Assembly: GCF_011742555.1 (NCBI RefSeq)
Contig: NZ_JAAQQR010000004.1
Coordinates: 62,001-126,000, forward strand
Direction of reading: 5' to 3'
DNA length: 64,000 bases
Origin: Luteibacter jiangsuensis
GTDB lineage: Bacteria > Pseudomonadota > Gammaproteobacteria > Xanthomonadales > Rhodanobacteraceae
Every line of letters starts with the position of its first letter. The stretch's first letter is position 1. This document shows, piece by piece, positions 24,224 to 32,621 of the stretch. The position numbers were made by a program, and so were the translations under genes. The notes under the pieces were generated by a model. That model saw nothing but the letters and a program-made list of their open reading frames with translations, was not told the DNA's origin and did not search any database.

Positions 24224-25221
24224 GCGTGCGCGCCCTCCCTGGCATCGGATGTCGCACGGTGGCGCAGGTACCAGTGGGCAGCGCCCTGCACCCCATGGCA
24301 ACCGTGCTCGGTGACCCATACCGGCACCTGGGCCAGCAAGGCGCGCACGCTGCGGCCGTGCAGGAAGCGCTCTTCGAACGCGCTGCGCGCGAGGAGGTCG
24401 AACATGGAGGACAGGAAACCGCCGGCCAGGAAAATGCCGCCGGTCGGCATGGTCGTCATGGCGAGATTGCCCGTGAAGCCACCGAGGGCCGCGCAGAACA
24501 GCTCCACCGCCTCGACCGCGTGCGCATCGGCCTGCGCTGCGGCAGCGGCTGTGACGGCCCTGGGCGTTTCCAGCGAGGGCACCTCGCCGTCGAGCGCACA
24601 CAGCGCCTCGTAGACCGTCAGCAGGCCCGGCCCCGATACGATGCGTTCGACCGGTACGTAACCGCCGTCCGGTGCCAGCCACGCCAGCACCTTGCGCTCG
24701 CGCAGCGAGTGGGGCGCGAAATCCATCTGGCCGGCTTCCGTCGCGAAGACGGCCGCGTGGGGCGACCCGGGGACATGCATGGCGGCGCCCAGTCCCGTGC
24801 CGGGACCGACCACCAGCGACGGCCCCTGGCCACGGACGAGCGGGCCGCACAGATGCCTGCCGCTGGCGGCCAGCGGTCCCTCGATGGCATAGGCCAGGGC
24901 TTCGAAATCGTTGAGGAGGGCGACCTCGTCCAGGCCCAGCGTGGCGCGCAATACGTCGGAACGCACGGGCCAGGCGAGGTTGTCGTTCACCACCTCGTCG
25001 CCCATCGGCTGGCCGGCGCATGCCAGTACGCAGCGGGAAACCGGGGTGTGGACCTCGGACGCGATGAATGCCTGGAGCAGCGCGGCGAGCGAAGGAAACG
25101 AAGCACAGGGGAATACGCGATAGGCGAGGGTTTCAATGCCGCCCGGCCGCCCGTCGCCGGCGGCGCGCATGAGCGCGACGTGGCCGTTCGTGCCGCCGAT
25201 ATCGCCCGCGAGAAAGTACAT
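24220..25221 (-). CDS. glk: Glucokinase
   Basis: 333 residues of the bacterial Glk family, which phosphorylates glucose (and, in some members, glucosamine) with ATP in the cytosol. Motifs: the N-terminal phosphate loop FLAGDIGGTNGHVALM (residues 3-18), VALLNDFEALAYA with the catalytic Asp, VVGPGTGLGAAM, and TEAGQMDFAPHS corresponding to the conserved Glu-Gly-x-x-Asp-Phe-Ala sugar-binding region (here Ala for the first Gly). Start MYFLAGDIGG is fixed by the phosphate loop and a GGGGGA site. It is the first gene of the glycan operon, and its stop overlaps the GH20 start, so it probably acts on the hexose or hexosamine released by GH20 and GH2. Confidence 0.88.
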   Translation of the reverse strand: MYFLAGDIGGTNGHVALMRAAGDGRPGGIETLAYRVFPCASFPSLAALLQAFIASEVHTPVSRCVLACAGQPMGDEVVNDNLAWPVRSDVLRATLGLDEVALLNDFEALAYAIEGPLAASGRHLCGPLVRGQGPSLVVGPGTGLGAAMHVPGSPHAAVFATEAGQMDFAPHSLRERKVLAWLAPDGGYVPVERIVSGPGLLTVYEALCALDGEVPSLETPRAVTAAAAAQADAHAVEAVELFCAALGGFTGNLAMTTMPTGGIFLAGGFLSSMFDLLARSAFEERFLHGRSVRALLAQVPVWVTEHGCHGVQGAAHWYLRHRATSDAREGAHA

Positions 25222-25298
25222 CCCGATTTTCCCCCACCCCTCTGGCCCCATGGGTGAACCACCCCATCCAGGTGCCCCCGCACCGGATTGGTCATCAG

Positions 25299-25326
25299 GG
25301 TGTAACGGGACTGACACCGGTGTCAA
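25299..25326 (-). promoter_or_regulatory. Putative promoter of the glk-to-PAPS-synthase operon
   Basis: On the minus strand a consensus -35 hexamer TTGACA (25326 to 25321) is followed after 16 bases by TACACC (25304 to 25299), a poor -10. It lies about 80 bases before the glk start. Confidence 0.35.
25312..25325. promoter_or_regulatory. Palindromic operator candidate TGACACCGGTGTCA
   Basis: A perfect 14-base palindrome with a central CG, the shape bound by LacI-type repressors. It overlaps the minus-strand TTGACA hexamer, so occupancy would block transcription of the operon that encodes the LacI protein at 13536-14546. The pairing of regulator and site is inference. Confidence 0.55.
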
Positions 25327-25436
25327 GACATGGCGCAACAGCGCCGGGGCCCGTTCGGGTGGTGTGGCGTTTCAGCCACTTACGGCAGCCGCGGGGCGTC
25401 CATACCCTCACGCACACCCGCCAGCCCGCCACTCGG

Positions 25437-25442
25437 TATAAT
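25437..25442 (+). promoter_or_regulatory. Possible -10 element of accA
   Basis: A consensus TATAAT lies 30 bases before the accA start codon. No good -35 hexamer is visible at the right distance, so the assignment is tentative. Confidence 0.4.
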
Positions 25443-25471
25443 CAGCGGTCTTGCCCGGATCACGCGACTTC

Positions 25472-26431
25472 ATGAATCCCAACTTCCTCGATTTCGAACA
25501 ACCCATTGCCGAACTGGAAGCCAAGATCGAAGAACTGCGCCATGCCAGCAGCGGTCAGGCGTTCAACATCGACGAGGAAGTGGGCCGGCTGCGCGAGAAG
25601 CTGAAGCTCAAGACCGCCGAGATCTTCCGCAACCTCACGCCGTGGCAGATCAGTCAGGTATCGCGCCATCCGGCACGCCCTTACACGCTGGATTACATCC
25701 AGGGCATGTGCGAGGAATTCCACGAGCTGAAGGGCGACCGCATGTTCGCGGACGACCAGGCGATCGTGGGCGGCCTCGCGCGCATCAGCGGCCGCTCGGT
25801 CATGGTGGTGGGCCACCAGAAGGGTCGCGACACCAAGACCAAGGTGAAGCGCAACTTCGGCATGCCCCGTCCGGAGGGTTATCGCAAGGCGCTGCGCCTG
25901 TTCAAGATGGCGGAGCGTTTCGGCATTCCGGTGTTCACCTTCATCGACACCGCCGGCGCATGGCCGGGCATCAACGCCGAGGAACGCGGCCAGTCGGAGG
26001 CCATCGCGCGCAACCTGCTCGAGATGGCCGAACTGCGCGTGCCCATCGTGTGCACGGTCACCGGCGAAGGCGGCTCCGGCGGCGCGCTGGCCATCGGCGT
26101 GGGCGACCGCACGCTCATGCTCCAGTACTCCACCTATTCGGTCATCACGCCGGAAGGCTGCGCTTCGATCCTCTGGAAGAGTGCCGACAAGGCGAAGGAC
26201 GCCGCGGAGGTCATGGGCCTCACCGCGCCGCGCCTGCTGGAGAACGGGCTGATCGACAAGATCGTGCGCGAACCGCTCGGCGGCGCGCACCGCAACCCGC
26301 AGTCCATGGCAACGCGCCTCAAGGCCGTGCTGCTGAACCAGCTCGACGAACTTCAGGCGTTGCCAATCGACGAACTGCTCGAGAAGCGCTATCACCGCCT
26401 GCGCGGCTACGGCGCCTTCAGCGAGGGTTGA
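25472..26431 (+). CDS. accA: Acetyl-CoA carboxylase carboxyltransferase subunit alpha
   Basis: 319 residues, exactly the family length. With AccD it transfers carboxyl from biotin to acetyl-CoA, the first step of fatty-acid synthesis. The N-terminal part opens [19 protein letters not shown]; the crotonase-like core shows [19 protein letters not shown], the [14 protein letters not shown] oxyanion segment, [16 protein letters not shown] and [15 protein letters not shown]. Start at the family MNPNFLDFE position; an in-frame ATG seven codons earlier is less likely. dnaE, often its direct neighbour, is 15 kb upstream here, so the pair has been separated by the intervening operon. Confidence 0.97.
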   Translation: MNPNFLDFEQPIAELEAKIEELRHASSGQAFNIDEEVGRLREKLKLKTAEIFRNLTPWQISQVSRHPARPYTLDYIQGMCEEFHELKGDRMFADDQAIVGGLARISGRSVMVVGHQKGRDTKTKVKRNFGMPRPEGYRKALRLFKMAERFGIPVFTFIDTAGAWPGINAEERGQSEAIARNLLEMAELRVPIVCTVTGEGGSGGALAIGVGDRTLMLQYSTYSVITPEGCASILWKSADKAKDAAEVMGLTAPRLLENGLIDKIVREPLGGAHRNPQSMATRLKAVLLNQLDELQALPIDELLEKRYHRLRGYGAFSEG

Positions 26432-26432
26432 C

Positions 26433-26462
26433 GCCGTTCCTGCGCAAGCAGGAACCCAGCGC
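26433..26462. repeat. Second REP family (CCTGC/GCAGG hairpin), copy 1; probable accA terminator
   Basis: GTTCCTGC pairs perfectly with GCAGGAAC around GCAA, followed by CCAGCGC. Related copies, with the same CCAGCG/CGCTGG flank, occur at 45366-45396 and 45647-45675. Two bases after the accA stop, it could terminate transcription although no T run follows. Confidence 0.6.
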
Positions 26463-26558
26463 CTCGCTCCACCTGCAAAACGACACCGTGACGTCGGCTT
26501 CCTACAATCCGACGCGAAGCGCGTACCATCGGACATCCGCCGCCTCCGGAGTTCCACG

Positions 26559-27302
26559 ATGGCCAACGACAACACCGCCAAGCTCGCCGTGCTGATCGAT
26601 GCCGACAACGCCCGGCCCGCCATCGTCGACGGTCTTCTCGCGGAAGTCGCGAAGTACGGCACCGCGCACGTGAAGCGGATCTACGGCGACTGGACCGGCC
26701 CCAATCTCGGGGGCTGGAAAACGGCGTTGCTCGACCACTCCATCCAGCCGATCCAACAGTTCGCCTATACCAGCGGCAAAAACGCCACCGACTCGGCGAT
26801 GATCATCGACGCGATGGATCTGCTTTACGCCAACCGGTTCGACGGCTTCTGCATCGTGTCCAGCGACAGCGATTTCACCCGGCTCGCCTCGCGCATCCGC
26901 GAAGCGGGCCTCATCGTTTACGGCTTCGGTGAACGCAAGACGCCGCTGCCTTTCGTTTCGGCCTGCGACAAGTTCATCTACACCGACCGCCTGGTCGGCA
27001 CCGTCGAGAGCGAACCCGCGGAACCAAAGGCAAAGAAGTCGCCGAACGAATTGCGCGGCGACACGAAGCTCACGAACCTCCTGCGAAACGCTGTCGATGC
27101 CGCGTCCGACGAGAACGGCTGGGCGTCGCTCGGGGCCGTCGGCAGCATCGTCAACAAGCGCTCGCCCGATTTCGATGCCCGCGATTATGGGTACTCGAAG
27201 TTCAGCGGACTCATCAACGCCATCGGTCTCTTCGACATCGAAGAGCGCCAGATCGGCAATGCAAAGCACCCGTACGTGCGCAACAAGCCGCGAAACAAAT
27301 GA
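26559..27302 (+). CDS. NYN-domain nuclease-like protein with C-terminal LOTUS/OST-HTH domain
   Basis: 247 residues. The N-terminal NYN (LabA/DUF88-type PIN-like) domain shows its acidic residues in LAVLIDADNARP (residues 8-19), NATDSAMIIDAMDLLY (about 76-91) and VSSDSDFTRLASRIREAG (about 98-115). After a Lys/Pro-rich linker (about 145-165) a winged-helix OST-HTH/LOTUS-like domain follows (about 166-235, ending SGLINAIGLFDIEERQ). In known relatives NYN domains cut RNA and LOTUS domains bind RNA, so an RNA-processing role is expected but the target is unknown. Its stop overlaps the tilS start (ATGA), linking expression to tRNA modification. Confidence 0.85.
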   Translation: MANDNTAKLAVLIDADNARPAIVDGLLAEVAKYGTAHVKRIYGDWTGPNLGGWKTALLDHSIQPIQQFAYTSGKNATDSAMIIDAMDLLYANRFDGFCIVSSDSDFTRLASRIREAGLIVYGFGERKTPLPFVSACDKFIYTDRLVGTVESEPAEPKAKKSPNELRGDTKLTNLLRNAVDAASDENGWASLGAVGSIVNKRSPDFDARDYGYSKFSGLINAIGLFDIEERQIGNAKHPYVRNKPRNK

Positions 27303-28588
27303 AGCCGGATCTTTCCGCACACCTCGACCGTGCGCTGGAAGAGGTCGGCGAGACGTCGCTGCTTGTTGCCTACAGCGGCGGCCCGGATTCCACGGCACTC
27401 CTGCACGCCCTCGCCATGCGCACGCCGCGTCCCGCGTTGCGTGCCCTGCACGTGGATCACGGCCTGCACGCGGAGAGCGGCGTCTGGGCGCTGCACTGCC
27501 GGCGCTTCTGCGAATCGTTGGACGTGCCCTTCGAAGCGATGCGCGTCACGGTGGATCTCACCCGCGGCGAAGGTGTCGAGGCCGCGGCCCGTCGCGCCCG
27601 CCTCGCGGCCTTCGCTTCCGCGCTGAAACCCGGGGAGCGACTGGTCCTCGCGCACCATCGCGACGACCAGGTGGAGACCGTGCTGTTGAAGCTGCTGCGC
27701 GGCGCCGGCCCCGAAGGGCTTGCGGGCATGCGTCCCTGCCGCCCGCTCGGCGCGGGCCTGTTGTGGCGCCCACTGCTCGAGCTGCCTCGCACTGCGCTGC
27801 TCGACCATGTCGCCGGTTTCGCTCTCGACACGGTGCACGATCCCTCGAACGACGATCCGCGCATTGCGCGTGCTTATCTGCGCGGAACGGTACTGCCCGC
27901 GCTCCTGGCGCAGTGGCCGCAGGTCGCCACCAGCATCGCGCACAGCGCCCGGCTCTGCGGCGAGGCCGCGGAAACCCTGCGCGACGGTTGGCTGGGCGCC
28001 CTCGACCGGCTCGGTGACGACCGCGGCACACTGGATGCCACCGGCTGGCTGGCGCTGCCGCCTGCATGGCGCTCCCCGCTCCTCGACCACTGGCTGCATG
28101 CTGCGGGCCTGTCCGCCCCAACCACCGCACAGCGTGAAGCACTCGAGCGCCAGGTTCGCGAGGCCGCGGCGGAACGCCTGCCGCTCGTCGGATGGGCGGA
28201 CACCGAGGTGCGCGTGTGGCGGGGTCGCATGTGGGCCATGCGGCGGCGCGGCGGCTTCGACGAAGGCTGGTCGGCGCTATGGTCGGGGGAGCCGCTGGCG
28301 CTTCCCGGCGGTGGCACGCTCGCCCTCACCGGCGGGCGTCTGCCAGCCCCCGTGACCGTGCGCTACCGCCAAGGCGGCGAAGCCCTACGTCCGCATGGCG
28401 ACCGTCACACCCGGGAACTGCGCGACCTGTTCCAGCAAGCTGCGGTGCCGCCCTGGGAACGCCCGCGCATCCCCCTCGTCGAAGCCGGCGGCCGCCTCGT
28501 CGCCGTGGCCGACAAATGGCTGAGCGAGGAAGGAAAAATCCTGTTCGCTGCCGTCGGCGGCGCACCGGTGTGGCACCTTGGCGATTGA
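27299..28588 (+). CDS. tilS: tRNA(Ile)-lysidine synthetase
   Basis: 429 residues. TilS converts the wobble cytidine of the AUA-reading tRNA(Ile) to lysidine, using ATP. The PP-loop AYSGGPDSTALLHAL (residues about 24-38) is intact, followed by HVDHGLHAESG and LAHHRDDQVETVLL (about 116-129). The substrate-binding and C-terminal TilS_C domains follow (RYRQGGEALRP and ADKWLS near the end). Length is in the normal range. The ATG overlaps the NYN gene stop by four bases. Position after accA is conserved in many gammaproteobacteria. Confidence 0.93.
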   Translation: MKPDLSAHLDRALEEVGETSLLVAYSGGPDSTALLHALAMRTPRPALRALHVDHGLHAESGVWALHCRRFCESLDVPFEAMRVTVDLTRGEGVEAAARRARLAAFASALKPGERLVLAHHRDDQVETVLLKLLRGAGPEGLAGMRPCRPLGAGLLWRPLLELPRTALLDHVAGFALDTVHDPSNDDPRIARAYLRGTVLPALLAQWPQVATSIAHSARLCGEAAETLRDGWLGALDRLGDDRGTLDATGWLALPPAWRSPLLDHWLHAAGLSAPTTAQREALERQVREAAAERLPLVGWADTEVRVWRGRMWAMRRRGGFDEGWSALWSGEPLALPGGGTLALTGGRLPAPVTVRYRQGGEALRPHGDRHTRELRDLFQQAAVPPWERPRIPLVEAGGRLVAVADKWLSEEGKILFAAVGGAPVWHLGD

Positions 28589-28620
28589 TTGAAACGCCCG
28601 CCTGAGCTAGTTTTGCGGCC

Positions 28621-28881
28621 ATGCCGAAAGCCCCAGACACCCCCGCGCCCGCGTCGTCGATCGCCGAATTCGAGCATTCGCTGGACGAACTCGAACAACT
28701 GGTCACGCGGATGGAAGGCGGGGAACTCAGCCTCGACGAGTCGCTGAAATCGTTCGAGCGCGGCATCGGCCTCTACCGGCATTGCCAAACGGCACTGGAG
28801 CAAGCGGAATTACGCGTGCGCCTGTTGCTGGACCCCGAAGCCCCCGATACCGCCGAACCCTTTGACTCCCGCATCGACTGA
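28621..28881 (+). CDS. xseB: Exodeoxyribonuclease VII small subunit
   Basis: 86 residues of the short, helical XseB family. The core [20 protein letters not shown] (residues about 17-36) with the following [19 protein letters not shown] pattern is diagnostic. XseB subunits assemble with XseA into the single-strand-specific exonuclease VII. It precedes ispA, with which it overlaps by 20 bases, a widespread arrangement. The ATG at 28621 is the only start before the core. Confidence 0.93.
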   Translation: MPKAPDTPAPASSIAEFEHSLDELEQLVTRMEGGELSLDESLKSFERGIGLYRHCQTALEQAELRVRLLLDPEAPDTAEPFDSRID

Positions 28882-29764
28882 CCTGCCGGCGCCGCTCAAG
28901 GCGCTGGTCGGCCGGGCGGACGACGCGCTCGCGCGTGTCCTTCCCGGCGAACAGCTGCCGCCCGCGGACCTGCACCGCGCCATGCGTTACGCCGTGCTGG
29001 GTGGCGGCAAACGCCTGCGCCCGCTGTTCGTCTACGCCGCCGGCCACGCGCTCGGCTGCGACGGGCCCATCCTCGATGCGCCCGCCTGTGCCGTGGAAAT
29101 CATCCACGCCTACTCGCTGGTGCACGACGACCTGCCCGCGATGGACGACGATGCGCTGCGCCGTGGCAGGCCCACGTGCCACATCGTGTTCGGCGAGGCC
29201 ATGGCCATCCTGGCCGGCGACGCGCTGCAGGCGCTCGCCTTCGAGATCCTGGCCAGCGCGCCCGGCGACGACGATCCGCGCCAGCGCATCGCCATGCTGC
29301 GCGCGTTGGGCGCTGCCTGCGGCGCCGAAGGCATGGCCGGCGGCCAGGCCTTCGACCTCGCCGGTGTCGGCCGAAAACTTTCGCTGGACGAACTGGAGCG
29401 CATGCACGCCTACAAGACGGGCGCGCTCATTCGCGCTTCGGTCCGGCTGGGGGCGCTGGCTGCGGGCTGCCGCGACGACGCGATGCTCGATCGGCTCGAC
29501 CGCTACGCACACGCCGTAGGCCTCGCATTCCAGGTTCGCGACGACATCCTCGATGTCGAGGGCGAATCCGCGGTGATCGGCAAGACCGCCGGCAAGGACG
29601 CCGCCGCCGACAAACCCACCTTCCCTTCCATCCTCGGTCTGGATGCCTCGCGCGAACGCCTGGCCACGCTGGTCGACGAAGCCCTGGACGCCATCGGGCC
29701 GCTCGGCGAACGAGGCGAGTGGCTCGCCGAACTGGCGCGGTATTCCGCGCGACGCGGGCACTGA
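28862..29764 (+). CDS. ispA: Farnesyl diphosphate synthase (geranyltranstransferase)
   Basis: 300 residues, normal for IspA. It condenses IPP with DMAPP and GPP to make farnesyl diphosphate. Motifs: [15 protein letters not shown], the first aspartate-rich motif [10 protein letters not shown] with the two residues between aspartates typical of bacterial type II FPP synthase, [23 protein letters not shown], and the second aspartate-rich motif [12 protein letters not shown]. The reading frame begins at a TTG at 28862 inside the xseB 3' end; this is the only start codon upstream of the first helices other than rarer alternatives, so the exact start is less sure than the identity. Confidence 0.92.
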   Translation: MTPASTDLPAPLKALVGRADDALARVLPGEQLPPADLHRAMRYAVLGGGKRLRPLFVYAAGHALGCDGPILDAPACAVEIIHAYSLVHDDLPAMDDDALRRGRPTCHIVFGEAMAILAGDALQALAFEILASAPGDDDPRQRIAMLRALGAACGAEGMAGGQAFDLAGVGRKLSLDELERMHAYKTGALIRASVRLGALAAGCRDDAMLDRLDRYAHAVGLAFQVRDDILDVEGESAVIGKTAGKDAAADKPTFPSILGLDASRERLATLVDEALDAIGPLGERGEWLAELARYSARRGH

Positions 29765-29934
29765 GGAAAGGCGCAGCTTTCGAAACATCTGAAACGCCGG
29801 ACGAACCGCACTGGTCGCAGACGATCGATGAAAACCAGGCATAGCGCGGCCTACAGCGCATGTCAGCAACCGATTATTGCCACGACGTCCCACTTATTTG
29901 AGCATCCCCTGCGTACTACGCAAGGAACCTGCTC

Positions 29935-31767
29935 ATGCGCTCATGGAAGGCGATCGTCGCCGTCATTGCTCCGCTCGCCGCTACCGTCGCTGCGGCTTAC
30001 GGCTCGGCCTATGCCATCAACCTCTTCCTCGGCCTCGACGATCAGCCCCTGCGCTGGGACAACGCATGGCGGTACTACCACGCGCTCGATCAGCCGCGCG
30101 TAGCGCTCTACGCATGGCGCATCAAACTGGGAATCGCCGCGGGTTGCGTGCCGCCTTTCCTCGCCTGCTGCGCGGCATGGGCCAAGCTGATCAAACACAG
30201 GTCCAGCGCGGAACCGACACATGGCGACGCCCGCTTCGCCACCCTGGCCGACGTACGAAAGGCAGGGCTTCTGAAGCGCAGGCCGGAGAGCATCCTGATC
30301 GGCAAGTACAAGGGCCATTATCTCTGGCTCGGCGGTGCCCAGCACATCATCAGTATCAGCCCCACCCGCTCCGGCAAGACCACCAGCCTCGCGATACCGG
30401 TGCTGCTGACGTACCAACATTCGATCGTCGTGCTCGATCTGAAGGGCGAACTGCACAAGACCACCAGCGGACAACGCAGGGCCATGGGCCAGGATGTCCT
30501 GGTCTGGGCGCCGTACGATGAGCATGGCCATACGCATCGCTTCAATCCCATGACCTTGCTCGCCGGCATGGCGCCGGCGAAGCGGATCGGCGAATTGCAG
30601 ACCATCGCGGCCATCCTCTACCCGGACCAGCCCGGGACCGATCCCTTCTGGATCACGCAAGCCCGGGCAGCCTTCACCGCTTTCGCCTCGTGCATGTTCG
30701 AGGCCTGGGATGGCAAGCACCTGGGCGGCGCCGGCGCCCATCCTTCCCTGGTAAACACCCTGGACGACTTCCCCAGCTTCGAGCGCATCTTGCGCTTCTC
30801 CAGCGGCAGCGACGGCGAGACGGGCCGGGACATGCTGAACAACCTTCTGAGGGACAGCACATCGGGTCACCTCAGCCCCCAGACCCGCACGGTATTCGCC
30901 AACCTCGCCGGCCTTGCGGAGGAAACCTTCTCCTCGGTGATCGCCGCGATGCAGGCGCCCTTGCAGCAGTTCCTCAGCCCGATCCTTGCGGCGGCGACCA
31001 ATGCCACGGACTTCGACATCCGCAGCCTGCGCAAGGCACCCACCACGCTTTACGTGAACATCCCCACGAACAAGCTGGACGAAAGCAGCAAGCTGCTGAA
31101 CATCTTCTTCAGCACGGTGATCGGCAACAACCTGGACAAGCAACTGGGCGAAGAGCCCGATCTGAAGTACCAGATGCTGATGCTCATGGACGAGTTCACG
31201 GCGATGGGCCGGGTGGACGTCTGGGCCAAGCGCATCTCCATCGCGGCGAGCTACGGCGTGCGCGACCTGTGCATCGTGCAGAGCCGCGCCCAGCTGAGCG
31301 GCACGTACGGCGAGAACGACGCACAGAACTTCATCACCAACCACGGTGCCCAGATCGTGTTCGCGCCGCGAGAACAGACCGATGCGAACGCCTACAGCGA
31401 GATGCTGGGCTACCGCACCGTGCGGAAGAAGCAACGCAGCACCAGCCACGGCGGCAGCGGTCGGCAGGTGTCGACCAGCCATATCGAGGAACGCCGCGCA
31501 CTGCTGCTGCCGCAGGAAATCAAGGAACTGCCCGCCGACGAGGAATTGGTCTTCTACGAGGGTTGCAAGCCGATCCGGGCGCGGAAGAACTGGTTCTTCA
31601 AGGACAAGGCTTTCCAGCAATTGGCGAGCATGCCGCCCGCAGCCATCAGGCGGCGTCAGGAGCCTGACGCCATTCCGGAAGTCGCTGTCGAGCGTCGGCC
31701 CAAGAGCGGACGGGCAAGAACCGCCTTGTCGCAACGCGCACGCCGTACGAGTACGGCGGTGGCATGA
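29935..31767 (+). CDS. virD4: VirD4/TraG-type type IV secretion coupling ATPase
   Basis: 610 residues. The N-terminal membrane anchor has two hydrophobic segments (about 5-30 and 62-80). A T4CP nucleotide-binding domain follows with Walker A ISPTRSGKTTS (about 141-151), LDLKGELHKTT and Walker B MLMLMDEFTAMG (about 415-426). The C-terminal QSRAQL, PADEELVFYEG and KNWFFKD segments are typical of VirD4 in Xanthomonadales. Such ATPases recruit effectors through XVIPCD domains and pass them to the VirB channel. No virB genes lie nearby, but the next two genes look like immunity and effector, so this VirD4 travels with its cargo. It starts 170 bases after ispA. The C-terminal 50 residues are Arg-rich and of unknown role. 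Confidence 0.9.
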   Translation: MRSWKAIVAVIAPLAATVAAAYGSAYAINLFLGLDDQPLRWDNAWRYYHALDQPRVALYAWRIKLGIAAGCVPPFLACCAAWAKLIKHRSSAEPTHGDARFATLADVRKAGLLKRRPESILIGKYKGHYLWLGGAQHIISISPTRSGKTTSLAIPVLLTYQHSIVVLDLKGELHKTTSGQRRAMGQDVLVWAPYDEHGHTHRFNPMTLLAGMAPAKRIGELQTIAAILYPDQPGTDPFWITQARAAFTAFASCMFEAWDGKHLGGAGAHPSLVNTLDDFPSFERILRFSSGSDGETGRDMLNNLLRDSTSGHLSPQTRTVFANLAGLAEETFSSVIAAMQAPLQQFLSPILAAATNATDFDIRSLRKAPTTLYVNIPTNKLDESSKLLNIFFSTVIGNNLDKQLGEEPDLKYQMLMLMDEFTAMGRVDVWAKRISIAASYGVRDLCIVQSRAQLSGTYGENDAQNFITNHGAQIVFAPREQTDANAYSEMLGYRTVRKKQRSTSHGGSGRQVSTSHIEERRALLLPQEIKELPADEELVFYEGCKPIRARKNWFFKDKAFQQLASMPPAAIRRRQEPDAIPEVAVERRPKSGRARTALSQRARRTSTAVA

Positions 31768-31781
31768 ACCATGGAGACGTC

Positions 31782-32603
31782 ATGTCAACTGAAGACGACT
31801 TTGGTGAGGAAGGCGCGCGTCCTTCGTCGCTCATCCCTGTTCACAAGCTAGCGACGCGCGATCCGCTGCACGACATGCAGCTATTGCATGACGTGGCGAT
31901 CATCAATGAGCGGGTGCGACGCGAATTGGGACCACCGCCACGCTCCGCATCTCAACAGAAACCCGGGAAGGAACGGGAAGACATGAAACCTCGCGAACTT
32001 GCCATAGCGGCGCTGATCGCCGCGAGCTCTTCGGGCGTTACCGTTTGTGCGGCATCTGCACAGACGTTAAGCGAGGAGCGATATATCGACCCCGCGGTGC
32101 GTGCGGAACTCAACCTTCAGCCGCCCAAATGGCCGTTGAAGTTCAAGGACCATTCCTTCAGGGTGGTCTGTTACAGCACGCAAATGTGCAAGGTCTGGTA
32201 TGCAGGCGCGTGGTCGATCCGCGACAAGCCGACACCGCCTTCAGCCAAGTACGGTCCGAAGTATCTCGATCACCTACTCGGTGGCCACGTCGGCATTGCC
32301 AATTTCCCCGAACCGGCGGAAGTCACTTGGCGCTCCATGGACGGTACGGCGCATCAAGCACATATCGACATCGGTTCGATCTTCCGCGACGAAGTAGCCA
32401 TCCATAACGTAGCTCGTGACGAGGTCGCCGACCTCGTTGACGGAGAGCTTTCCGGGGATCCACAGATTCTTCTGGAGATCAATGACAGAACGATTCGGGT
32501 CTACATGCGCACCTATGTCCCGACGAAGCATTTCCAGATCCCAGGCAACCCCTATAGCGCTTCTCGCTACGAACCGATTCTCGCCAGGACCTATCACTAC
32601 TAA
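31782..32603 (+). CDS. Probable periplasmic immunity protein (X-Tfi-like) with an unusual N-terminal extension
   Basis: 273 residues read from the ATG at 31782 (GGAG five bases upstream); a start six codons earlier overlaps the virD4 stop as ATGA. Residues 1-67 are polar and acidic. From residue 68 (ATG at 31983, with AAGGAACGGGAAG before it) a classical signal peptide appears (MKPRELAIAALIAASSS, cleavage near ASA), followed by a 180-residue domain with PAEVTWRSMDGTAHQAHID and ILLEINDRTIRVYMR. That domain style is seen in proteins partnering DUF2235 phospholipase effectors, so a periplasmic immunity role is likely. Either two products are made from one frame, or the true gene starts at 31983. 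Base composition here is visibly richer in A/T than flanking genes. Confidence 0.6.
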   Translation: MSTEDDFGEEGARPSSLIPVHKLATRDPLHDMQLLHDVAIINERVRRELGPPPRSASQQKPGKEREDMKPRELAIAALIAASSSGVTVCAASAQTLSEERYIDPAVRAELNLQPPKWPLKFKDHSFRVVCYSTQMCKVWYAGAWSIRDKPTPPSAKYGPKYLDHLLGGHVGIANFPEPAEVTWRSMDGTAHQAHIDIGSIFRDEVAIHNVARDEVADLVDGELSGDPQILLEINDRTIRVYMRTYVPTKHFQIPGNPYSASRYEPILARTYHY

Positions 32604-32621
32604 ACACACGGAGTGTGAGCC

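Noticed and set aside
29877-29900. Candidate promoter before virD4 (TTGCCA ... TATTTG)
   Set aside because: Spacing of 12 bases is too short for a sigma-70 promoter and neither element is close to consensus.
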